The notes below the pieces were generated by a model. It had not been told where the DNA came from and searched no databases. It saw only the letters and a list, made by a program, of their open reading frames with translations. Of a stretch of 34,708 bases of DNA, positions 24,231-31,920 are shown piece after piece. Where the stretch lies: assembly GCA_900544245.1 (NCBI GenBank), contig UQUH01000013.1:1-34708 (forward strand), given 5' to 3'. The position numbers were made by a program, and so were the translations under genes. This DNA comes from an uncultured Coriobacteriaceae bacterium (GTDB taxonomy: Bacteria; Actinomycetota; Coriobacteriia; Coriobacteriales; QAMH01). How positions within the stretch are numbered: the first letter of the stretch is position 1; each line of letters begins with the position of its first letter.

Positions 24231-24266
24231 AAAATGAGACAGTTGCTCTGAGCAAGTGTCTCATTT
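24231..24266. repeat. GAGACA-type palindromic repeat, copy 2
   Basis: AAATGAGACA (24232-24241) and TGTCTCATTT (24257-24266) are perfect arms; inside, TTGCT/AGCAA also pair, so nearly the whole element folds. It matches copy 1 at 13-45 in arms, core and flanks. The right arm supplies the stop codon (TGA, minus strand 24261-24263) of the oxidoreductase gene. Confidence 0.75.
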
Positions 24267-25535
24267 CCCCGCTCGGGCGCAGTCCTCGCGTATGCGCATG
24301 GTGAGCATGGCGCCCAGGTCGTAGGCGTCCCCGCCCGGCTCGTCGACGTCGCAGGTGATGTTAAATCCGATGAGGCGGCTCGCGTCACCGTCATCCTCGA
24401 AGATGCGCACGACGGTCATCGTGTCACCGACTTCCGTCTCGACGCGGCTGCTGTCGGTGAGCTGTATGGTTCCCGCAGAGATGAAGAGCGTGTCGCGCAC
24501 GGTGATAGTGTTCATGGCGAGCGAGGCGGCAAAGGCGCTGGCGGGCGTCTTGTCCGCGAGTTCGGCGGCAATCGCCTTACCGGCGCAGGCTCCCTGCAGG
24601 GCGGCGTTTTTCCAGATGCCGACGATGCGCTTGTCGCCGCTGATGAGCTCGGTTGCCTGCACGACGTCGCCAGCCGCGTACACGTCCGGGTCGCTCGATC
24701 GCATGAACTCGTCGACGAGGACGCCGCGGTCCAGGGCAAGCGAGCCCTCCTCGACGAACTCGAGGTTGTTGCGCATGCCGTGGGCGACGAAGATCTCGTC
24801 GAAGCTCTCGACATCGCCATTGGCGAAGGTGACCTCGAGGCGCCGGCCGAGCGGATGGCCATCGTCTGCGATGACCTCGACGGCCTTGATGGGGTTCGCG
24901 AGCTTGAGCGTGACGCCCTGCGCTGCAAGGCCGCGCTCGAAGCGCTCGGCTGCCTGGGGCAGTGCGTTCATGTCGAGGACATGGTCCATGATGCCGACGA
25001 GCGTGACCTCCACGCCCCGGTTGAGGCACGCCTCGACCGTCTTGAGCGAGACCATGGAGGTTCCGCTCACGAGCATGCGCCTGCACCCCGGGTTGGTGAT
25101 GGCGTCCTTCAGACGCTCGGCATCGTCCATAGTCCTGAGCATGATGGGTTCGTATCCGCAGTCACGGGGAAAGCCGACGGGAGTGGGGACGGAGCCCGAC
25201 GCAATGACGCATTTCGAGTACGGATAGTCGCCCTGTGCCGTGTGAACGCGGTGCCCTTTGGTGTCGAGCTTGGTCACGGGACCTTCGTGCACGATGTCGA
25301 GGTCGAGTTCGTCGATCTCTGCCTGGCTCCACGGAAAGCACTCCTCGTAGTCAAGCTCGCCTGCGGCGTAGTAGGAGGTGAGGATGGGGCTATAGGGAAG
25401 CGTGTCGATATCGGAGAACATGCGAATGGGGCCGGTGTAGCCGCTCGTGCGCAGCGCGATGGCGGTGTTGAAGCCGGCGGCACCAAATCCGATGATGGAG
25501 ACGGGTGCCTCGGTTGTCGTTTCGTTCGTGCTCAT
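24261..25535 (-). CDS. FAD/NAD(P)-dependent pyridine nucleotide-disulfide-type oxidoreductase
   Basis: A 424-residue flavoprotein. The N-terminal FAD motif is G16-FGAAG (16-21) in VSIIGFGAAGFNTAIALR. The NAD(P)-binding half has MLVSGTSMVSLKTVEACLNRG, in which the usual GxGxxG is changed to GTSMVS, and the second FAD contact is PDVYAAGDVVQA. It resembles rubredoxin/ferredoxin reductases and the NirB N-terminus. ATG 25535 is favoured, with GGAAAGGGG 6 bases upstream. It lies 15 bases after the HdrD-like iron-sulfur gene, so the two probably form one electron-transfer complex. The degenerate nucleotide motif leaves open whether NAD(P)H is bound. The physiological donor is unknown. Confidence 0.85.
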   Translation of the reverse strand: MSTNETTTEAPVSIIGFGAAGFNTAIALRTSGYTGPIRMFSDIDTLPYSPILTSYYAAGELDYEECFPWSQAEIDELDLDIVHEGPVTKLDTKGHRVHTAQGDYPYSKCVIASGSVPTPVGFPRDCGYEPIMLRTMDDAERLKDAITNPGCRRMLVSGTSMVSLKTVEACLNRGVEVTLVGIMDHVLDMNALPQAAERFERGLAAQGVTLKLANPIKAVEVIADDGHPLGRRLEVTFANGDVESFDEIFVAHGMRNNLEFVEEGSLALDRGVLVDEFMRSSDPDVYAAGDVVQATELISGDKRIVGIWKNAALQGACAGKAIAAELADKTPASAFAASLAMNTITVRDTLFISAGTIQLTDSSRVETEVGDTMTVVRIFEDDGDASRLIGFNITCDVDEPGGDAYDLGAMLTMRIREDCARAGK

Positions 25536-25550
25536 GTCCATCCCCTTTCC

Positions 25551-26750
25551 CTACGCGAAGACCTGCGCGAGCCATGGCCCGTATTCGCCCGTCCACATGC
25601 CCTGGAGCTGTGCGAAGACGAGATCCCAGTCGATTTGCGTGTCGAAGAGCAGCTCGGCGTAGTGCTTGTTGCCCAGCTCGCGCGGATGTCCCATGAGGTA
25701 GAAGGCGTACGTGTAGGTGCAAGTGGGGCACATGGTCACGACGGTCGAGCTTTCCGGGGCAAACGAGAGCTTCACTTCGGTCTGACCGTCCACGCGGTCG
25801 GGCTCGAACGAGTTGACCGCTCCGCCGGCGCCGCAGCAGCCGTGGAAGATCTCGACGGTGTCTCCGTCGAGGCCAAGCACCTCCAAGGTGGCGTCAAGAC
25901 AGCTGCCGTCGCGATCCTGACACGCCTTGGACATGCAATAGCTTCCTTCGGGAAGCGGGTGCTTGGGCGTGAAGCCGTGCTCCAGAAGGAACGCTGAGAG
26001 GCTCACGGCACGCACGTCCATGCCGTTGCGGTCGAGGGCGGCCTGCATGGCGTTCTTGCAGCCGGGGCAGACGCAGACGAGCGTGTGAGCCCCCGAAGAG
26101 GCGATCTCGGCGCAGCTGCGGTCGCAGAGTGCCTCGGCGCGGTCGAAGAAGCCAGCGCTTTTGAGGGGTGATCCGCAGCAATGATCGATCATCGTCGTTT
26201 TGCCACCCAGCTCGTCGAGCGTCTCGAAGATCTCACGGGTGAGATCGGGTGCGTAGGCCGCAAGGGAGCAGCCGGGAAAGAACGCGACCTCGCAGTCCGT
26301 CGCGGCATCATGGGTCTCGGTCTTGATATGGCGCGTCAGGTCGGTGAGGTCGATACCGTAGATGGCGCGGTAGGCGGTGAAGATGTCCCATTCCTTATCG
26401 ACTTCGACACTTGCATAGGTGTCGCGGGGAATGAGGCCGAGCTTCTGGTAGTCGTCGCGTGCGTGATATATGAGCGTGGAGACGTCGTTATGCGCAAAGC
26501 AGGTGTTCTTGCAGGTGGTGCAGAAGAAGCAGCCGCGCACCGCCTGCGTGAGCTGTTCGTTGGCCGCGAGCTTGACAGCGAGCTCGTCGCTCGAGCCGGC
26601 ACCGCGTTGGGCGTCCAGCAGGTTCTTGGCGATGTCGCCGAGCGTCATGTTCGCGGTGGTGAGCGAATCGCACGCCTGGGTGCAATGACCGCATTGCGTG
26701 CACTGGCCGAGAAATTCCCAGTACTCGTTGGAAGATTCGAGCAGACTCAT
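25551..26750 (-). CDS. HdrD/GlpC-like iron-sulfur protein with CCG domains
   Basis: A 399-residue soluble redox protein. Two N-terminal 4Fe-4S motifs, Cys17-x2-Cys20-x2-Cys23-x3-Cys27 (CTQCGHCTQAC) and Cys74-x2-Cys77-x2-Cys80-x3-Cys84 (CFFCTTCKNTC), are followed by two CCG domains. The first has FFPGCSLAAY, CCGSPLKSAG and CPGCKNAM; the second has CCGAGGAVNSF and CPTCTYTY. This is the layout of heterodisulfide reductase subunit D and GlpC. ATG 26750 follows GGGAGG directly; a TTG 12 bases upstream could be read as a longer start. Paired with the downstream FAD protein. Substrate unknown. Confidence 0.88.
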   Translation of the reverse strand: MSLLESSNEYWEFLGQCTQCGHCTQACDSLTTANMTLGDIAKNLLDAQRGAGSSDELAVKLAANEQLTQAVRGCFFCTTCKNTCFAHNDVSTLIYHARDDYQKLGLIPRDTYASVEVDKEWDIFTAYRAIYGIDLTDLTRHIKTETHDAATDCEVAFFPGCSLAAYAPDLTREIFETLDELGGKTTMIDHCCGSPLKSAGFFDRAEALCDRSCAEIASSGAHTLVCVCPGCKNAMQAALDRNGMDVRAVSLSAFLLEHGFTPKHPLPEGSYCMSKACQDRDGSCLDATLEVLGLDGDTVEIFHGCCGAGGAVNSFEPDRVDGQTEVKLSFAPESSTVVTMCPTCTYTYAFYLMGHPRELGNKHYAELLFDTQIDWDLVFAQLQGMWTGEYGPWLAQVFA

Positions 26751-26804
26751 GGTTCCTCCCAAAAAACGATATGTGCTGCTACTTTACCACGGCAGATGAT
26801 GCTC

Positions 26805-26845
26805 GGGGACTGGGACAAGGGGACAGGCCATTTGTCCCAGTTCCC
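26805..26845. repeat. Short palindromic repeat (GGGACAA type)
   Basis: GGGGACTGGGACAA (26805-26818) and TTGTCCCAGTTCCC (26832-26845) pair at 13 of 14 positions around a 13-base loop. It lies in the 265-bp divergent gap between the iron-sulfur gene and gdhA. Confidence 0.6.
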
Positions 26846-26878
26846 AGCCCTCTGGTCTTGCCGCTGGCTTCATGCATA

Positions 26879-26906
26879 TGTGACAGGGGTCAGACCTCCT
26901 GGCACA
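26879..26906. repeat. GTGACAGGGGTCAG palindromic repeat, copy 1
   Basis: TGTGACAGG (26879-26887) pairs with CCTGGCACA (26898-26906) at 8 of 9 positions. The 16-base string ATGTGACAGGGGTCAG recurs exactly at the nrdG 3' end (31888-31903), marking both as copies of one dispersed element. Confidence 0.6.
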
Positions 26907-26977
26907 CATTCCCCGGCACGGATGGCCCAAATGTTTCGATTTCATTAATTCGACGACGTTATGGGAACTTCGCCACC

Positions 26978-26983
26978 TATAAT
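26978..26983 (+). promoter_or_regulatory. Probable -10 element of gdhA
   Basis: A consensus TATAAT lies 32 bases before the gdhA start codon, placing the transcript start near 26990. No good -35 is visible at 16-18 bp, so activation by a regulator is possible. Confidence 0.4.
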
Positions 26984-27015
26984 GCACGCGTCCCGTCATA
27001 GACAAGGAGAAAACC

Positions 27016-28353
27016 GTGAGTTACGTACAGCGCATCATCGAGCAGGTCAAGGCAAAGGATGCCGACCAGCCGGAGTTCATCCAGGCCGTGACCGAGGTCC
27101 TGGAATCCCTCGAGCCCGTCATCGAGGCTCATCCCGAATACGAGGAGGCGGGCCTTCTCGAGCGCATCGTCGAGCCCGAGCGCATCATCACCTTCCGTGT
27201 GCCGTGGGTTGACGATGCTGGCAAGGTCCAGGTCAATCGTGCGTTTCGCGTGCAGTTCAATAGCGCCATCGGCCCCTACAAGGGTGGTCTGCGCCTGCAC
27301 CCGAGCGTGAACCTCTCCATCCTGAAGTTCCTCGGTTTCGAGCAGGTCTTCAAGAACAGCCTCACCACGCTGCCCATGGGCGGCGGCAAGGGTGGCTGCG
27401 ACTTCGACCCCAAGGGTCGCAGCGACGGCGAGGTCATGCGCTTCTGCCAGTCCTTCATGACCGAGCTGCAGCGCCACATCGGCGCCGACACCGACGTACC
27501 CGCCGGCGATATCGGCACGGGTGCGCGCGAAATCGGCTTCATGTTTGGCCAGTACAAGCGCATCCGCAACGAGTGGACCGGCGTGCTCACGGGCAAGGGC
27601 CTCTCGTACGGTGGCTCGCTGGCCCGCACCGAGGCAACGGGTTACGGCGCCGTGTACTTCACCGAGGAGTACCTCAACTGCAACGACGATTCCTACAAGG
27701 GCAAGACGGTATGCCTGTCCGGTTCCGGCAACGTCGCCATCTACGCCTGCGAGAAGGCCACCCAGCTCGGCGCCACCGTCGTCACCATGTCCGATTCCAC
27801 GGGCTGGATCTACGATCCGTCCGGCATCGACCTCGACCTCGTCAAGCAGATCAAGGAAGTCGAGCGTGGCCGCCTGAGCGAGTACGCCAAGCGTTGCGAC
27901 CATCCGACCGTCGAGTATCACGAGGGTCGCGGCGTGTGGGTCACCCCCTGCGATATCGCCATGCCCTGCGCGACGCAGAACGAGGTCTTCATCGAGGACG
28001 CCAAGAACCTCGTCGCCAATGGCTGCAAGATTCTCACCGAGGGCGCGAACATGCCGACCACGCTCGAGGCGACGCAGTACCTGCAGCAAAACGGCGTCGC
28101 GTTCTTCCCGGGCAAGGCCGCCAATGCCGGTGGCGTTGCCACGAGCGGCCTGGAGATGAGCCAGAACTCCGAGCGCCTCTCCTGGAGCTTCGAGGAGGTC
28201 GACGATCGCCTGCGCAAGATCATGCAGGGCATCTTCCATGCTGCCGATGACGCCGCACGCGAGTACGGTCACGAGGGCAATTACGTCATGGGCGCCAACA
28301 TCGCCGGCTTCCTCAAGGTCGCCGACGCGATGATGGCCCAGGGCATCGTCTAA
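27016..28353 (+). CDS. gdhA: NADP-type glutamate dehydrogenase
   Basis: A 445-residue hexameric-type GDH that aminates 2-oxoglutarate to glutamate reversibly. Visible segments are the substrate pocket RVQFNSAIGPYKGGLRLHP, the catalytic lysine in LPMGGGKGGCDFDPKG, DVPAGDIGTGAREIGFMFGQY, and the dinucleotide fold CLSGSGNVAIYACEKATQLG. Length and motifs fit the anabolic small-hexamer class; NADP preference is inferred from that class. The start is GTG 27016, with AAGGAG (27004-27009) 6 bases upstream. A strong terminator follows, so the gene is monocistronic. Together with GltBD it gives a low-affinity route of ammonium assimilation. Confidence 0.96.
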   Translation: MSYVQRIIEQVKAKDADQPEFIQAVTEVLESLEPVIEAHPEYEEAGLLERIVEPERIITFRVPWVDDAGKVQVNRAFRVQFNSAIGPYKGGLRLHPSVNLSILKFLGFEQVFKNSLTTLPMGGGKGGCDFDPKGRSDGEVMRFCQSFMTELQRHIGADTDVPAGDIGTGAREIGFMFGQYKRIRNEWTGVLTGKGLSYGGSLARTEATGYGAVYFTEEYLNCNDDSYKGKTVCLSGSGNVAIYACEKATQLGATVVTMSDSTGWIYDPSGIDLDLVKQIKEVERGRLSEYAKRCDHPTVEYHEGRGVWVTPCDIAMPCATQNEVFIEDAKNLVANGCKILTEGANMPTTLEATQYLQQNGVAFFPGKAANAGGVATSGLEMSQNSERLSWSFEEVDDRLRKIMQGIFHAADDAAREYGHEGNYVMGANIAGFLKVADAMMAQGIV

Positions 28354-28377
28354 TCACGAAGGCATAGAGACGCCCGA

Positions 28378-28414
28378 GGAGAGGTACGCTTGCGTGCCTC
28401 TCCTTCTTTTTTTC
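28378..28414 (+). terminator. Rho-independent terminator of gdhA
   Basis: GGAGAGGTAC (28378-28387) pairs with 28394-28403 through ten pairs, one of them a wobble, and is followed by TTCTTTTTTTC. It lies 25 bases after the gdhA stop codon. Confidence 0.9.
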
Positions 28415-28431
28415 GTGAGGCAAGGGCCTGT

Positions 28432-28470
28432 CAATTTGTCTCATGTCTATCTCATTGTCTGAGAAAATTG
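28432..28470. repeat. Degenerate GAGACA/TGTCTC palindrome
   Basis: CAATTTGTCTCA (28432-28443) pairs with TGAGAAAATTG (28460-28470), with one bulged base. It shares the GTCTCA core of the other intergenic palindromes and lies just after the gdhA terminator. Confidence 0.45.
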
Positions 28471-28722
28471 GTCATTTGGCCAAGATGCTTTTGAGCGCCG
28501 TTCAGACGGGTGCTCGCCCGACCTGCCTTGTTCCCGATTCCGTCTATCCACGACAGATAACAAGATTCTCCAGAACCCAAAATATCCTAGTCATTCGGGG
28601 ATGTTATTTCTTCGTCTCGAAGTGACCAAGATATTTGGCGAACCGTTGATGGAATTCCTCGGAATTATTTTCGGGGTATCGTGGTTGCCTATCTGATTTC
28701 CCGATACGTTTTACCGGTGAAA
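28471..28722. other. AT-rich gene-free stretch upstream of nrdD
   Basis: No plausible gene; base composition is clearly more AT-rich than the flanks. CAAGAT recurs here, and GACCAAGATATTTGGC at 28624-28639 is a weak extra NrdR-box-like site, 99 bases from the first site of the array at 28723. The stretch probably belongs to the nrdD control region. Confidence 0.4.
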
Positions 28723-28803
28723 ATACCAAATCTTGTGATGTCAATAACTTTTATCCACAAGATATTGTGGATTTCCAGCCGCAAAAAACACAAGATATGG
28801 TCT
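28723..28803. promoter_or_regulatory. Three NrdR-box-like sites upstream of nrdD
   Basis: Three 16-base sites share the ACAAGAT half-site: 28723-28738 (inverted), 28755-28770 (CCACAAGATATTGTGG, an almost perfect palindrome) and 28788-28803 (ACACAAGATATGGTCT). Centres are 32 and 33 bases apart, about three helical turns, as expected for cooperative NrdR binding. They resemble the NrdR consensus acaCwAtATaTwGtgt. The last ends 79 bases before the nrdD ATG. Confidence 0.65.
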
Positions 28804-28882
28804 ATTCTGATTCGAGCAATCGCAACTGCATACGCATAAACGTTGCATACAAATACTCGAACACGAGGGACATGAGGGAAGC

Positions 28883-31105
28883 ATGAAGATCATCAAGCGA
28901 AATGGCTCCGAGGCGATTTTTGACCTCTCGAAAATCGCAAACGCAATCGAGGCGGCGAACAAGGAAGTTCCCGAAGACGAGCGTCTCACGGCGCGCCAGA
29001 TCGAGTACGCGGCCCTCAACGTCGAGGATGCCTGCAAGGCGGCCGGCCACACGGTCTCGGTCGAGGAAATCCAGGACATGGTCGAGGACGAGATCATGGC
29101 GCTCGACAAGTTCGAGGTTGCGCGCAAGTACATCATCTATCGCTACCTCCAGAACCTCAAGCGCCAGAGCAACACGACCGATGACAAGATCCTCACTCTT
29201 ATCGAGTGCAACAACGAGGAAGTGAAGCAGGAGAACTCCAATAAGAACCCTGCCGTCAATTCCGTCCAGCGCGACTACATGGCGGGCGAGGTCTCCAAGG
29301 ATCTCACCATGCGCATGCTCCTGCCGCGCGAGGTCGTCGAGGCCCACAACAGCGGTATCATCCACTTCCACGACTCCGACTACTTCGCCCAGCACATGCA
29401 CAACTGCGACCTCGTCAATCTCGAGGACATGCTGCAGAACGGCACGGTCATCTCGGGCACTCTCATCGAGCGTCCGCACATGTTCTCCACCGCGTGCAAC
29501 ATCGCCACGCAGATCATCGCCCAGGTGGCGAGCTGCCAGTACGGCGGCCAGTCCATCTCGCTCACGCACCTCGCGCCCTTCGTCGACGTCTCCCGCAAGA
29601 AGATTCGCCGCGAGACCTATGCCGAGTTCGAGATGCTGGGCATCGAGGCCGACAAGGACCAGATCGAGCAGGTCGTCGAGCGTCGTCTGCGCGAGGAAAT
29701 CAAGCGCGGCGTCCAGACCATCCAGTATCAGGTCGTCACGCTCATGACCACCAACGGCCAGGCTCCCTTCATCACCGTCTTCATGTACCTCAACGAGGCC
29801 CGTGACGAGCAGGAGAAGCATGACCTCGCCATGATCATCGAGGAGACGCTGCGCCAGCGCTACCAGGGCGTCAAGAACGAGGAAGGCGTCTGGATCACCC
29901 CGGCGTTCCCCAAGCTCATCTACGTGCTCGAGGAAGACAACATCTCCGAGGACTCGCCCTACTTCTACCTCACGCAGCTCGCCGCCAAGTGCACGGCCAA
30001 GCGCATGGTGCCCGACTACATCTCCGAGAAGAAGATGAAGGAGTACAAGCTTTCCGCCGGTCAGGCAGAAGGAGAGGGTAACTGCTACACGTGCATGGGT
30101 TGTCGCAGCTTCCTCACGCCGGACCGTTCGGGCAATGGCTATGACAACGTGGCCAATGCCGGCAACTACGATCCGACGCAACCCAAGTTCTACGGTCGCT
30201 TCAACCAGGGCGTCGTGACCATCAACCTGGTCGATGTCGCGCTGTCCAGCGGCGGCGACGAGGAGAAGTTCTGGAACATCTTCGAGGAGCGCCTCGAGCT
30301 GTGCCATCGCGCCCTGCGCTGCCGTCACGACCGTCTCAAGGGCACGCTCTCGGATGCCGCGCCCATCCTGTGGCAGTACGGTGCGCTCGCGCGTCTCAAG
30401 AAGGGCGAAACCATCGACAAGCTGCTCTACGGTGGTTATTCCACCATCTCGCTTGGCTATGCCGGCCTCTACGAGTGCGTCAAGTACATGACGGGCCACA
30501 GTCATACTGATGACGAGGCCACGCCGTTCGCACTCAGCGTCATGCAGCGCATGAACGACAAGTGCGCCGAGTGGAAGGCCGCCGAGAACATCGACTACTC
30601 GCTGTACGGTACGCCGCTCGAGTCCACCACCTACAAGTTCGCCAAGGCCCTGCAAAAGCGCTTCGGCATCATCAAGGGCATCACGGACAAGGGCTACATC
30701 ACCAACAGCTATCATGTGCATGTCTCCGAGGAAATCGATGCCTACACCAAGCTCAAGTTCGAGAGCGAGTTCCAGCGCCTCTCCCCGGGCGGAGCCATCA
30801 GCTACGTCGAGGTCCCCAACATGCAGGATAACCTCGAGGCCGTCATCGACGTCATGCGCTACATCTACGACAACATCATGTACGCCGAGCTCAACACCAA
30901 GAGCGACTTCTGTCAGATTTGCGGCTATGACGGAGAGATTCAGATCGTCGAGGAGGACGGTAAGCTCGAGTGGGAGTGCCCCAACTGCGGCAACCGCGAC
31001 CAGGCCACGATGAACGTCGCACGTCGCACCTGCGGCTACATCGGCACGCAATACTGGAACCAGGGGAGAACGGAAGAAATTCGAGATCGCGTCATGCATC
31101 TTTAG
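28883..31105 (+). CDS. nrdD: Anaerobic (class III) ribonucleoside-triphosphate reductase
   Basis: A 740-residue glycyl-radical enzyme reducing NTPs to dNTPs without oxygen. Residues 1 to about 90 form the ATP-cone (IIKRNGSEAIFDLSKIANAI). The catalytic barrel follows (GIIHFHDSDYFAQHMHNCDL). The C-terminal zinc site is Cys677, Cys680, Cys699 and Cys702, and the radical glycine is Gly718 in RRTCGYIG, equivalent to Gly681 of the E. coli enzyme. Three NrdR-box-like sites lie upstream. NrdG, its activase, follows 234 bases later. The ATG at 28883 opens the ATP-cone exactly (MKIIKRNG). No aerobic reductase is seen here. Confidence 0.97.
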   Translation: MKIIKRNGSEAIFDLSKIANAIEAANKEVPEDERLTARQIEYAALNVEDACKAAGHTVSVEEIQDMVEDEIMALDKFEVARKYIIYRYLQNLKRQSNTTDDKILTLIECNNEEVKQENSNKNPAVNSVQRDYMAGEVSKDLTMRMLLPREVVEAHNSGIIHFHDSDYFAQHMHNCDLVNLEDMLQNGTVISGTLIERPHMFSTACNIATQIIAQVASCQYGGQSISLTHLAPFVDVSRKKIRRETYAEFEMLGIEADKDQIEQVVERRLREEIKRGVQTIQYQVVTLMTTNGQAPFITVFMYLNEARDEQEKHDLAMIIEETLRQRYQGVKNEEGVWITPAFPKLIYVLEEDNISEDSPYFYLTQLAAKCTAKRMVPDYISEKKMKEYKLSAGQAEGEGNCYTCMGCRSFLTPDRSGNGYDNVANAGNYDPTQPKFYGRFNQGVVTINLVDVALSSGGDEEKFWNIFEERLELCHRALRCRHDRLKGTLSDAAPILWQYGALARLKKGETIDKLLYGGYSTISLGYAGLYECVKYMTGHSHTDDEATPFALSVMQRMNDKCAEWKAAENIDYSLYGTPLESTTYKFAKALQKRFGIIKGITDKGYITNSYHVHVSEEIDAYTKLKFESEFQRLSPGGAISYVEVPNMQDNLEAVIDVMRYIYDNIMYAELNTKSDFCQICGYDGEIQIVEEDGKLEWECPNCGNRDQATMNVARRTCGYIGTQYWNQGRTEEIRDRVMHL

Positions 31106-31114
31106 GAAACGAGC

Positions 31115-31210
31115 CTGGCGCACTTCGCTCGCCAGTCGATTTCACCCGAGCTGCGAAAATCGCTCGGCTGCTGCGGGACTCGAAGGGCAACCACAGTGTG
31201 GTTGCCCTTC
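31115..31210 (+). other. Three-hairpin spacer between nrdD and nrdG
   Basis: Three consecutive stems: CTGGCG/CGCCAG (31115-31120 with 31130-31135), CCGAGC/GCTCGG (31146-31151 with 31162-31167) and a perfect 14-bp stem with a single-base loop (31182-31195 with 31197-31210). The last has no clear U tract. It may be an mRNA processing or partial-termination element. No gene is seen in the 234-base gap. Confidence 0.5.
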
Positions 31211-31339
31211 TCAAACAGTCCTCGCAAGACCGCCTCGCGATTTATCACAGCTCTGAAATCGGGGCTGAGCTCGGTGCGCCAAGCACGAACCGCTGCGACT
31301 ATAGGTGTACATCACGCAATTTCATAGGAAAAAGTGATC

Positions 31340-31888
31340 ATGAACTACGCCGAGATCAAATACTGCGACATTGCCAATGGGTCGGGCACGCGTACGACGT
31401 TGTTCGTGAGCGGGTGCACACATCACTGCGCGGAGTGCTTCCAGCCCCAGACCTGGAACTTCGACTTCGGCGAGCCGTTCACGCGCGAGGTGGAAGATGA
31501 GCTCATCGAAAGCATGCGCCCCTCGCACATACGCGGGCTGACGCTTTTGGGCGGCGAGCCCATGGAGCCGAGCAACCAGCGCGGCCTCGTGGGCTTCCTG
31601 GAGCGTGTGAAAGCCGAGCTTCCCGGCAAGACCATCTGGTGTTTCACGGGCGATTTGCTCGAAGATTTGCTCGACGAGGCGAATCCCCGCCGCACCGAGG
31701 TTACCGATCGCATGCTCGCCTGCATCGACGTGCTCGTGGATGGTCCCTATATCAAGGAGCTCCACGACATCTCACTGCGTTTTCGTGGTTCGTCCAACCA
31801 GCGCATCATTGACATGCCCGCGACGCGCGCCGCCGGTGAGGTGGTCCCGTGGGCCGACGACCCGGTTTACGCCACGCATACCATGTGA
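31340..31888 (+). CDS. nrdG: Anaerobic ribonucleotide reductase activating protein
   Basis: A 182-residue radical SAM activase that abstracts the hydrogen from NrdD Gly718. The cluster motif is Cys26-x3-Cys30-x2-Cys33 (SGCTHHCAEC), preceded by GSGTRTTLFVSGC; LTLLGGEPMEP is the SAM-contact motif. ATG 31340 is chosen; a GTG six bases upstream sits closer to AGGA (31325-31328) and cannot be excluded. Length is at the upper end for NrdG. A GTGACAGGGGTCAG palindrome directly follows the stop. Confidence 0.95.
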   Translation: MNYAEIKYCDIANGSGTRTTLFVSGCTHHCAECFQPQTWNFDFGEPFTREVEDELIESMRPSHIRGLTLLGGEPMEPSNQRGLVGFLERVKAELPGKTIWCFTGDLLEDLLDEANPRRTEVTDRMLACIDVLVDGPYIKELHDISLRFRGSSNQRIIDMPATRAAGEVVPWADDPVYATHTM

Positions 31889-31914
31889 TGTGACAGGGGT
31901 CAGGTTCCGTCACA
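31889..31914. repeat. GTGACAGGGGTCAG palindromic repeat, copy 2
   Basis: TGTGAC (31889-31894) and GTCACA (31909-31914) form the outer stem. The copy shares 16 identical bases with 26879-26906. It lies between the convergent 3' ends of nrdG and the patatin gene. Confidence 0.6.
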
Positions 31915-31920
31915 CTGGCG

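Noticed and set aside
28802..31123. 773-codon open frame antisense to nrdD
   Set aside because: It is the mirror of a clear class III reductase in GC-biased DNA. Its composition is low-complexity (Leu, Val, Asp, His) with no motif and no ribosome site.
30970..31500. Open frame across the nrdD-nrdG spacer
   Set aside because: It overlaps the ends of both genes out of frame, and the spacer is better explained by hairpins.
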